Source: Parasulfuritortus sp037439465 (GTDB taxonomy: Bacteria; Pseudomonadota; Gammaproteobacteria; Burkholderiales; Thiobacillaceae). Taken from it: 64,000 bases of DNA. Below are positions 32,714-39,195 of this stretch, piece by piece; position 1 is the first letter of the stretch; each line of letters opens with the position of its first letter. The position numbers were made by a program, and so were the translations under genes. The stretch lies in NCBI GenBank assembly GCA_037439465.1, contig JBBIVX010000009.1:1-64000 (forward strand). The letters run 5' to 3'. Under the pieces are notes generated by a model. That model was not told the DNA's origin, did no database searches, and saw nothing but the letters and a program-made list of their open reading frames with translations.

Positions 32714-33046
32714 TTAATAGCCGCCCTTGCCGAACGGCTTGGGCAGGCCAGCCACCTTGGAAGCCTGACGATTCGGTTGTTTCGGGAACAACTCGTAGAG
32801 CCTCTTCTTCCAGTCGGTGCCGGGATGCTCTTCATCGAGTTCCAGCACCATGTTGCGAAAGTTGGGGGTATGGCCATCCTCTTGGTACTTGCGCCGCAAG
32901 AAGTTGATGACTTGCCAGTGCTCATCGGTCAGCTTGATACCTTCGGCCTCGGCGATGATCGGCACGATCTCGTCGCTGAAGTTGGCTTCGGTCAGAAAGT
33001 CCTCGTCATCGACTTCCACTTCTTCGCCGTTCAATACGTATGCCAC
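32714..33046 (-). CDS. DsrC/TusE-family protein lacking both conserved cysteines
   Basis: 110 aa, GTG start with AAGGAG 7 nt upstream. The DsrC fold is clear: VLNGEEVEVDDEDFLTEANF, LTDEHWQVINFLRRKYQEDG and RLYELFPKQPNRQASKVAGL. The C-terminus ends PKPFGKGGY, where true DsrC (37933-38268 here) ends ACKIAGLPKPTGCI. Both redox cysteines are gone, so it cannot carry a trisulfide or persulfide. Cys-less homologues have been proposed to be regulatory. It is paired with the Cas6/Cmx6-like gene (42 nt upstream) and sseA in the operon divergent from dsr. Confidence 0.85.
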   Translation of the reverse strand: MAYVLNGEEVEVDDEDFLTEANFSDEIVPIIAEAEGIKLTDEHWQVINFLRRKYQEDGHTPNFRNMVLELDEEHPGTDWKKRLYELFPKQPNRQASKVAGLPKPFGKGGY

Positions 33047-33088
33047 GATGGTTCTCCTTTCTCGGGTTACACAAATTGCGGCCGGCGC

Positions 33089-33742
33089 TCAACCGGTCGC
33101 GACTGCCTTGATGGATTTATGGGGGATGAATATGCCACAGCCCTGGCCGCGATACAGCCCCAACCCGGTCTCCTGCAGATGCAGCGACTCCTGCGGATCG
33201 ACATCATGCAGCATGAGGCTATAGCCCGCCACCTCTCCCTCGGGAAGGTGCATGGTACGCTTCTTGCCGGGGATGAGTCCGCCGTGCACGCTGATTTTTT
33301 CCAGTTGTGCTTCTGCCTCAACCAGGAAGGCCAACTCATCGTCCACGCCCAACGCCACGAAATGTGAGTACAGCGTGGCAAAGGGGGCTAGCCTTTTTTC
33401 TTTCATCTCGCCAATCAGCAATTCACCGGTCCCCAGATCGAGGCGCATACCCACCAGCGCGCGGGCGTCGGCGAGTCGTTCCACCGGCAAACGCAGCACC
33501 AGCTTCACCCGGCGGTTGACAACCAAATTGTCGTTGCGGCCGGAGGGTGCACCATGCACCGGATGGATAGCCAGCTCCGGCACCTCTCGCAACCAAGGCA
33601 GCAACCCGACCAGGGCAGCGTGCAAGACATAGCCATGATCCGCGGGGATCTCCCCGGCGGGCAGATCGAACTGGACATCGACGATGCGCGGGACGTAATC
33701 GAAGCTCTTGATGGCTTCCCACTCCGGGTTGTACATGCGCAC
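33089..33742 (-). CDS. Cas6/Cmx6-like protein, orphan
   Basis: 217 aa from a GTG at 33742 with AAGGAG 7 nt upstream; the ATG at 33736 is 2 codons in. The sequence VPRIVDVQFDLP, IPADHGYVLHAALVGLLPWL, VNRRVKLVLRLPVERL, then GYSLMLHDVDPQESLHLQE and GCGIFIPHKSI matches my recollection of the type I-MYXAN Cas6/Cmx6 family. Cas6 enzymes cut CRISPR precursor RNA. No CRISPR array, cas1/2 or effector gene is in the window apart from a Cas3 scrap 33 kb away. It starts 2 nt after the previous gene's stop and is embedded in sulfur genes, so it may be a repurposed RNA-binding protein. Confidence 0.65.
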   Translation of the reverse strand: MRMYNPEWEAIKSFDYVPRIVDVQFDLPAGEIPADHGYVLHAALVGLLPWLREVPELAIHPVHGAPSGRNDNLVVNRRVKLVLRLPVERLADARALVGMRLDLGTGELLIGEMKEKRLAPFATLYSHFVALGVDDELAFLVEAEAQLEKISVHGGLIPGKKRTMHLPEGEVAGYSLMLHDVDPQESLHLQETGLGLYRGQGCGIFIPHKSIKAVATG

Positions 33743-33744
33743 GT

Positions 33745-33984
33745 TCAGTCTCCTTGTCCGGTCGGGGTATCGACCGCCAAGGGGGCCGCCCACTCTGCCA
33801 TCGCCTCCGCCCAATATTTGGCGGTCACCGGGTCCACATCGAAGATGGTGAAGCGAGCGCCACGTTCCCGGATGCGCAACCGCAGCATCGGCGTCCCGCC
33901 GGCGGCGTAGTCCACCTGCTGCAATTCGATCTCCTGGTTGCCGTAGGGGTTGCGAAACTTCGTCAACGAGGTGATCCGGTCCAT
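33745..33984 (-). CDS. Small protein of unknown function, first gene of the dsr-divergent operon
   Basis: 79 aa from the ATG at 33984; the frame is open to 34035 but enters the promoter area. It begins MDRITSLTKFRNPYGNQEI and has a predominantly beta then helical pattern (LRLRIRERGARFTIFDVDPV, AKYWAEAMAEWA). No family was recognised. There is no clear ribosome binding site. TTGATG (34028-34023) and TAATAT (34003-33998) with a 19-nt spacer form a possible promoter with a very short leader. The stop is 2 nt from the Cas6-like start, implying coupling. Confidence 0.55.
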   Translation of the reverse strand: MDRITSLTKFRNPYGNQEIELQQVDYAAGGTPMLRLRIRERGARFTIFDVDPVTAKYWAEAMAEWAAPLAVDTPTGQGD

Positions 33985-33997
33985 AATGCGCGCTCTG

Positions 33998-34028
33998 ATA
34001 TTACCAACGCAGAGATATATGGCATCAA
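33998..34028 (-). promoter_or_regulatory. Possible promoter of the dsr-divergent operon
   Basis: TTGATG (34028-34023), 19-nt spacer, TAATAT (34003-33998), about 13 nt before the ATG at 33984. It is a reasonable sigma70 match with slightly long spacing. Confidence 0.35.
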
Positions 34029-34066
34029 ACGGCAAGCATTGGCATTACCGTTAAAGGGTAAAGACA

Positions 34067-34084
34067 CCTACCCGATCGGGTAGG
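34067..34084. promoter_or_regulatory. Perfect 18-bp palindrome between the companion operon and dsrA (candidate operator)
   Basis: CCTACCCGATCGGGTAGG is fully symmetric. The half site CTACCC recurs as a direct copy at 34091-34096, and GGGTAG recurs at 34196-34201, so at least four half sites lie in the 268-nt spacer between the divergent operons. This is the layout of a dimeric repressor or activator site. The cognate regulator is unknown. The rest of the spacer holds no gene I can support. Confidence 0.55.
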
Positions 34085-34252
34085 CAATAACTACCCCCCA
34101 CGAATAGGCGTAAAGCTCCCCCAACGGAATGATGGCCAAGCGCATCAGCACCCCCTAATATGTCGCCACAAATCTCGTGCCGGCAAGGTGCGCACGGGTA
34201 GCGTGAAGGTAGTGACGACAGATCGTTTCGCAAGACCTAATAGGAGATACAG

Positions 34253-35554
34253 ATGGCTAAGAAAATGCACGACACGCCGAATCTGGACGAGCTGGAAAAG
34301 GGTCGCTGGCCCAGCTTTGTCACCGGCATTAAGCGCCTGGCGAAAGACAACGACATGATGGTCGACCTGCTCGGCCAACTGGAAACCTCCTACAAGACCC
34401 GCTTCGGTTACTGGAAGGGCGGCACGGTCGGTGTAGTCGGCTATGGCGGCGGCGTGATCCCCCGTTTCACCGAACTGAAAAACGAAGACGGCACCCCCAA
34501 GTTTCCCGAGGCCGCCGAGTTCCATACCCTGCGTATCATCCCCCCCGCCGGCATGCACTACACCTCTGACCTGCTGCGTCAGTTGTGCGATGCCTGGACC
34601 GAAACCGGCGGCTCCGGCCTGATCGCCCTGCATGGCCAATCCGGTGACATCATGTTCCAGGGCATCAAGACCGCCGACGTTCAGCGCGCCTTCGACCGCT
34701 TCAACGAAATGGGCTTTGACATGGGTGGCGCCGGCCCGGCGCTGCGTACCTCCATGTCCTGCGTCGGCGCTGCCCGCTGCGAAATGTCTTGTTACGACGA
34801 AGCCCGCGCCCTGCGCGTCGTCGTCAACAACAACATCGACGACATGCACCGTCCGTCCCTGCCCTACAAGTTCAAGTTCAAGTTCTCCGGCTGCCCCAAC
34901 GACTGCACCAACTCCATCCAGCGTTCCGACATGGCCACCATCGGCACCTGGCGTGACAGCATTCGTGCTGACGAGAAGCTGGCCCGCGCCTGGATGGCCG
35001 ACCACAGCATGGAAGACCTGATCAACATGGTCATCAACCATTGCCCGACCAAGGCCATCCAGCTAACCAAGAACGACGGCAAGGCCGCTGCCGAGGGCAT
35101 GACCAAGGTCGCCGTCTCCGATGCCAACTGCCTCGAGATCGACAACCACAACTGCGTACGCTGCATGCACTGCCTGAACGTCATGCCCGGCGCACTCCTG
35201 CCTGGCAAGGACAAGGGTGTCACTATTCTGGTCGGTGGCAAGAGCGTCCTCAAGATCGGCACTTCCCTGGGCACCGTGATCGTTCCCTTTATGAAGATGG
35301 AATCGGACGAGGACTTCGAGAAGCTGAACAACCTGTCGCGCAACATTCTCGACTTCTTTGCTGAAAATGCCCTCGAACACGAGCGTACCGGCGAGATGAT
35401 CGAGCGCATCGGCCTGGTCAACTTCCTGGAAGGCCTCGACATCGAGGTCGATCCCAGCATGATCAATCACCCGCGCACCAATCCTTACATCCGCATGGAT
35501 GACTGGGACGAGGAAGCGGCGAAGTGGAACGAACGCAAGGCCTCTGCCGCGTAA
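34253..35554 (+). CDS. dsrA: Dissimilatory sulfite reductase alpha subunit (oxidative type)
   Basis: 433 aa; AGGAGA 5 nt upstream. The siroheme-[4Fe-4S] ligands appear as SCVGAARCEMSC (~residue 169) and GCPNDCTNS (~214). An inserted ferredoxin-like segment follows (NHNCVRCMHCLNVMPGALLPG, ~300). In oxidative Dsr systems DsrAB runs in reverse, releasing sulfite from DsrC-bound persulfide sulfur in the cytoplasm. It is the first gene of a 12-gene run through dsrP. A nested stem-loop lies between it and dsrB. Confidence 0.97.
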   Translation: MAKKMHDTPNLDELEKGRWPSFVTGIKRLAKDNDMMVDLLGQLETSYKTRFGYWKGGTVGVVGYGGGVIPRFTELKNEDGTPKFPEAAEFHTLRIIPPAGMHYTSDLLRQLCDAWTETGGSGLIALHGQSGDIMFQGIKTADVQRAFDRFNEMGFDMGGAGPALRTSMSCVGAARCEMSCYDEARALRVVVNNNIDDMHRPSLPYKFKFKFSGCPNDCTNSIQRSDMATIGTWRDSIRADEKLARAWMADHSMEDLINMVINHCPTKAIQLTKNDGKAAAEGMTKVAVSDANCLEIDNHNCVRCMHCLNVMPGALLPGKDKGVTILVGGKSVLKIGTSLGTVIVPFMKMESDEDFEKLNNLSRNILDFFAENALEHERTGEMIERIGLVNFLEGLDIEVDPSMINHPRTNPYIRMDDWDEEAAKWNERKASAA

Positions 35555-35565
35555 CGTACCGGGTT

Positions 35566-35603
35566 GCCTGATCGGGGTTGGCCCTATGGCCGGCCCGGCA
35601 GGC
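35566..35603 (+). ncRNA. Stem-loop between dsrA and dsrB
   Basis: Nested complementary blocks GCCTG/CAGGC, CGGG/CCCG and GGCC/GGCC around the loop CTAT. No T run follows. It probably acts as an mRNA stability or processing element rather than a terminator, since dsrB must be expressed with dsrA. Confidence 0.5.
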
Positions 35604-35661
35604 TGAAGATAGCAGATACCTGCATCTTAAAGTTTTCTGATCTCACTAGTTGGAGACAAGC

Positions 35662-36735
35662 ATGGCTGAAAGGACTCACGAGACCATCGAATCCGGCACT
35701 CCGGACCCGATGCCTTACATGCACCCCGTCATGGCCAAGAATTACGGCAAGTGGTCTTTCCACTCGCATCCGAAGCCGGGCGTGCTCTACCACCGCGCCG
35801 AGAACGGCGAGGAAATCTGGACCGTCAAGGCCGGCACCCAGCGTCAGATGGACCACTACACCATCCGCAAACTGGCCGATATCGCCGACAACTTCGGTGA
35901 CGGTTATGTACGCTTCACCACCCGGTCCAACATCGAATACATGGTGACCAACAAGTCCAAGGTCGAGCCGCTGATCAAGGCCCTGACCGACAACGGCTTC
36001 CCGGTAGGCGGCACCGCCAACTCGGTCTCCATGATCGCCCATACCCAGGGCTGGATGCACTGCGACATCCCCGGTACCGACGCCTCTGGCGCAGTCAAGG
36101 CGCTGATGGACGAGTTGTACGACGAATTCGTCAAGTGCGAGATGCCCAACCGCGTCAAACTGTCCACCTCCTGCTGCGAGATCAACTGCGGCGGCCAGGC
36201 CGATATCGCCATCGTCATCCAGCACACCAAGCCGCCCAAGATCAACCACGATCTGGTGGCAAACGTCTGTGAGCGGCCTTCCGTCGTCGCCCGCTGTCCG
36301 GTCGCGGCCATTCGCCCGGCCCTGGTCAACGGCAAGCCTTCGCTGGAAGTCGACGAGAAGAAATGCGTCTGCTGCGGAGCCTGTTTCCCGCCCTGCCCGC
36401 CCATGCAAATCAACGACCCGGTCAACTCCAAGTTTGCCATATGGGTCGGCGGCAAGAACTCCAATGCCCGTTCCAAGCCCACCTTCCACAAGCTGGTGGC
36501 GTCTGGCATCCCCAACAACCCGCCGCGCTGGCCCGAGGTCTCCGAGATCGTCAAGAAGATACTTGCCGTCTACAAGGCAGATGGCCGCCCGTGGGAACGG
36601 ATGAACGACTGGATCGAGCGGATCGGCTGGCCAGCCTTCTTCGAGAAGACGGGTCTGCCCTTCACCAAGTATCACATCGACAACTGGCGCGGCGGCCGTC
36701 ACAGCCTCAACGCCTCCGCTCACATCCGCTTTTAA
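35662..36735 (+). CDS. dsrB: Dissimilatory sulfite reductase beta subunit
   Basis: 357 aa from the ATG at 35662 with GGAGA upstream. Cluster ligands are in STSCCEINCGGQ and the later ARCPVAAIRP; a ferredoxin motif CVCCGACFPPCPPM follows. It forms the alpha2beta2 heterotetramer with DsrA; both subunits bind siroheme. The C-terminal helical tail (ERMNDWIERIGWPAFFEKTG) matches DsrB. A 9-bp hairpin follows the stop. Confidence 0.97.
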   Translation: MAERTHETIESGTPDPMPYMHPVMAKNYGKWSFHSHPKPGVLYHRAENGEEIWTVKAGTQRQMDHYTIRKLADIADNFGDGYVRFTTRSNIEYMVTNKSKVEPLIKALTDNGFPVGGTANSVSMIAHTQGWMHCDIPGTDASGAVKALMDELYDEFVKCEMPNRVKLSTSCCEINCGGQADIAIVIQHTKPPKINHDLVANVCERPSVVARCPVAAIRPALVNGKPSLEVDEKKCVCCGACFPPCPPMQINDPVNSKFAIWVGGKNSNARSKPTFHKLVASGIPNNPPRWPEVSEIVKKILAVYKADGRPWERMNDWIERIGWPAFFEKTGLPFTKYHIDNWRGGRHSLNASAHIRF

Positions 36736-36743
36736 CAGATCGG

Positions 36744-36765
36744 GGCCGGGAGCCAACTCCCGGCC
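36744..36765 (+). ncRNA. Stem-loop between dsrB and dsrE
   Basis: Perfect 9-bp stem GGCCGGGAG / CTCCCGGCC with a CCAA loop, no U-tract. It sits 8 nt after the dsrB stop and is likely an mRNA 3' stabiliser or partial attenuator. Confidence 0.55.
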
Positions 36766-36802
36766 GTGAGCGAATCGGTTATTTGGAGTTAGGGATATAT
36801 AA

Positions 36803-37195
36803 ATGAAGATCGGTGTACTAGTAAGCGAGGGGCCCTATACCCACCAGGCCTCGGACAGCGCCTACAACTTCGTTAAGGCGGCTTTGGAAAAAGGGCACGA
36901 AATCTATCGCGTGTTCTTCTATCACGATGGCGTGAACAACGCCACCCGCCTTACCGAGCCACCGCGTGACGACCGCCACATCGTCAATCGCTGGACCGAG
37001 CTGGCCAAGCAATACAACCTCGATCTGGTGGTATGCATCGCCGCCGCCCAACGCCGCGGCGTCATGGACGAGAACGAGGCCAAGCGCCAAGGCAAGGACG
37101 CCAACAACATTGCCCCGGGGTTTCGCATCTCCGGCCTGGGCCAACTGGTCGAAGCCGGCATCCAGAGCGATCGCCTGGTGACATTCGGCGACTGA
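36803..37195 (+). CDS. dsrE: DsrE, sulfur-transfer subunit of DsrEFH
   Basis: 130 aa, DsrE/TusD family. MKIGVLVSEGPYTHQASDSAYNF opens the Rossmann-like fold; the active-site Cys lies in LDLVVCIAAAQRRGV (~residue 78). The cytosolic DsrE2F2H2 hexamer accepts persulfide sulfur from TusA and gives it to DsrC. dsrF follows after 10 nt. Co-occurrence of dsrEFH marks the oxidative direction of the pathway. Confidence 0.95.
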   Translation: MKIGVLVSEGPYTHQASDSAYNFVKAALEKGHEIYRVFFYHDGVNNATRLTEPPRDDRHIVNRWTELAKQYNLDLVVCIAAAQRRGVMDENEAKRQGKDANNIAPGFRISGLGQLVEAGIQSDRLVTFGD

Positions 37196-37205
37196 GGGGA
37201 TTGAG

Positions 37206-37595
37206 ATGACCGAAGAAATGATGGATGAAGAAGGCGTCGTCAAAAAATTCATGTTCGTCAACCGCAAGGCACCCTATGGGACAATCTATGCCCTGGAAGG
37301 CCTGGAGGTGGTGCTTATTTCGGCCGCCTTCGAGCAGGACGTGAGCATGGCCTTCATCGATGACGGCGTATATGAGTTGAAGAAAGGCCAGGACACCAAG
37401 GCCCTAGGCCAGAAAAACTTCTCGCCAACCTATCGGGCGCTGGAGGGCTATGACATCGAGAAGCTCTATGTCGAGCGCGAGTCGATGGAAGCCCGCGGCC
37501 TGACCGAGGATGACCTGCTGGTCGACGTGCAAGTGGTTTCCGCCGCCGAGATGGCTGATCTCATGGTCGGGCAGGACGTACTGATCAGCTTCTGA
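37206..37595 (+). CDS. dsrF: DsrF, subunit of DsrEFH
   Basis: 129 aa, TusC-like. KKFMFVNRKAPYGTIYALEGLEVVL and VSMAFIDDGVYELKKGQD are typical. No cysteine is present, as expected because DsrF plays a structural role. A GAGGGG site lies upstream. It sits between dsrE and dsrH with short gaps. Confidence 0.95.
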   Translation: MTEEMMDEEGVVKKFMFVNRKAPYGTIYALEGLEVVLISAAFEQDVSMAFIDDGVYELKKGQDTKALGQKNFSPTYRALEGYDIEKLYVERESMEARGLTEDDLLVDVQVVSAAEMADLMVGQDVLISF

Positions 37596-37608
37596 TAGAG
37601 GAATCGAC

Positions 37609-37908
37609 ATGCTTCACATCATCAATAAATCGCCTTACGAACGCAACGCTCTGGAGAGCTGCCTCAGAATGGCGAGCAAGGGTGCCGCGGTGCTGCTGAT
37701 CGAGGATGGCGTCTATGCCGCCACCAAGGGCAGCAACACGGAGGCGAAAGTCCAGGGTGCCATGGCCAATTTGAAGGTTTATGCTCTGGATGCTGATCTC
37801 CAGGCGCGCGGCATAGCCGATCGCGTTCTGGATGGCGTCACAGTCGTGGATTATGGTGGTTTTGTGGATCTGGTCACAGAACACAGCAACTGTCAGTCCT
37901 GGTTGTAA
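37609..37908 (+). CDS. dsrH: DsrH, subunit of DsrEFH
   Basis: 99 aa, TusB-like. MLHIINKSPYERNALESCLRMA holds the conserved Cys (~residue 18), then GAAVLLIEDGVYAATKG. It completes the sulfur-transfer hexamer. dsrC starts 24 nt downstream with its own AGGAG site. Confidence 0.94.
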   Translation: MLHIINKSPYERNALESCLRMASKGAAVLLIEDGVYAATKGSNTEAKVQGAMANLKVYALDADLQARGIADRVLDGVTVVDYGGFVDLVTEHSNCQSWL

Positions 37909-37932
37909 TTTGAGTCACTTAGGAGAAACGTT

Positions 37933-38268
37933 ATGCCCATGGTTGATATCGCTGGCAAGTCCATTGAGGTCGATGAAGAAGGTTATCTGGTCAATCTGTC
38001 CGACTGGGATGAAGGAATCGCCAAATACCTGGCTGATGAAGAGAAAGTTGCGCTGACTGACAACCACTGGGAAGTCATCAACTTCCTGCGTGAATACTAC
38101 AGCGAGTACCAGATTGCCCCGGCCATTCGTGTCCTGACCAAGGCCATCGGCAAGAAGCTGGGTCCGGACAAAGGCAACAACAAGTATCTGTACGAGCTGT
38201 TCCCCTACGGTCCCGCCAAGCAGGCCTGCAAGATCGCCGGTCTGCCGAAACCGACCGGCTGCATCTGA
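37933..38268 (+). CDS. dsrC: DsrC, sulfur carrier protein
   Basis: 111 aa. Full-length DsrC with both C-terminal cysteines: ACKIAGLPKPTGCI, with the penultimate Cys (CysA) and CysB 10-11 residues earlier. The fold core is YLVNLSDWDEGIAKYL, LTDNHWEVINFLREYYSEY and KYLYELFPYGPAKQ. It carries sulfur from DsrEFH to DsrAB, and its oxidised form is a substrate of DsrMKJOP. Codon use and SD (AGGAGA) suggest high expression. Three consecutive hairpins follow before dsrM. Confidence 0.97.
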   Translation: MPMVDIAGKSIEVDEEGYLVNLSDWDEGIAKYLADEEKVALTDNHWEVINFLREYYSEYQIAPAIRVLTKAIGKKLGPDKGNNKYLYELFPYGPAKQACKIAGLPKPTGCI

Positions 38269-38280
38269 TCCGGCAAGTCC

Positions 38281-38391
38281 GTGTCTGCCGCACGTGCGGC
38301 AGACACCCGCTCCCGGCTATTGGTTCAATAGCCGAGAGTTGAGAGTGGTGACGCAAGGGCCTGACGCCTTTTACTCTCCACTCTCCACTCT
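38281..38391 (+). ncRNA. Three consecutive stem-loops between dsrC and dsrM
   Basis: First: perfect 13-bp palindrome GTGTCTGCCGCAC and its complement (38281-38306). Second: CGGCTATTG / CAATAGCCG with a 3-nt loop (38314-38334). Third: AGAGTTGAGAGTGG (38335-38348) with one mismatch to the complement of CCACTCTCCACTCT (38378-38391). No T run follows any of them. Together they fill the 146-nt spacer and could stabilise the abundant dsrC message or reduce read-through into dsrM. Confidence 0.6.
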
Positions 38392-38414
38392 CGACTGTAC
38401 GTAAAGAGGAACGC

Positions 38415-39152
38415 ATGTCTGCACTGACCGCTTTCTACATCGGCTTGTACTATGTCGCCGCGCTGGTTCTGATCGGTGGCCTCGCCTACCGCGTCTACGA
38501 ATACTGGCAGACACCGGCTCCGCTCAAGATCCCCACCACACCCGGACCGATCACCGGCAGCGGTGTCACCCTACGCATGGCGCGCGAGGTGGTGCTGTTC
38601 GAGAGCCTGTTCAAGTCGAACAAGTGGATTTGGGTCTTCGGCATACTCTTCCATTTTGGCCTCGCCCTTGTGCTGCTGCGCCATATCCGCTATTTCCAAC
38701 AACCGGTATGGTTCTGGGTTGAATTCATCCAACCCTTCGGCAAGTACGCCAGTCTTGCCATGGTTGCCGGTCTGGCCGGACTGTGGGCACGCCGCTTTTT
38801 GGTCGACCGGGTGCGCTACATCTCCACTCCCTCCGATCACCTCATCCTCGCCTTGCTCACCGCCATCGGCCTCACCGGCATGTTGATGACCTTCGTCGCC
38901 CATACCGACATCGTCGCCCTCAAGGCCTTCGCGCTCGGCCTGCTGACCTTCGACTGGCATCCCATCCCAGGCGATCCGGCACTCGTGGCCCACCTCACCC
39001 TGGTGGCACTGCTGATGATCGTCTTCCCCATCAGCAAACTGTTGCATGCCCCCGGCATCTTCTTCAGCCCCACCCGCAATCAGGCCGACAACCCGCGCGA
39101 GCGTCGGCACCTCGCCCCCTGGGCGGCGGCGCTGGAAAAAGACAACGGCTGA
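38415..39152 (+). CDS. dsrM: DsrM, membrane heme b subunit of DsrMKJOP
   Basis: 245 aa, about five membrane helices. FYIGLYYVAALVLIGGLAYRV starts the first; WVFGILFHFGLALVLLRHIRYF, then HTDIVALKAFALGLLTFDWHPIP and VAHLTLVALLMIVFPISKLLHAPG carry the heme b histidines. It is related to NarI and the heme b subunit of heterodisulfide reductases. It exchanges electrons between the quinone pool and DsrK. Confidence 0.93.
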   Translation: MSALTAFYIGLYYVAALVLIGGLAYRVYEYWQTPAPLKIPTTPGPITGSGVTLRMAREVVLFESLFKSNKWIWVFGILFHFGLALVLLRHIRYFQQPVWFWVEFIQPFGKYASLAMVAGLAGLWARRFLVDRVRYISTPSDHLILALLTAIGLTGMLMTFVAHTDIVALKAFALGLLTFDWHPIPGDPALVAHLTLVALLMIVFPISKLLHAPGIFFSPTRNQADNPRERRHLAPWAAALEKDNG

Positions 39153-39195
39153 AATCGTCCAAGCGGACCCGAGACAGGAGTTTTAAGGAGCGATC

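Noticed and set aside
31060..34252. CRISPR array expected near the Cas6/Cmx6-like gene
   Set aside because: Only short heptamer-type repeats occur; there are no ~30-nt direct repeats with regular unique spacers.
38281..38306. 13-bp palindrome after dsrC as an intrinsic terminator
   Set aside because: No T run follows and dsrM must be expressed; treated as an mRNA element instead.
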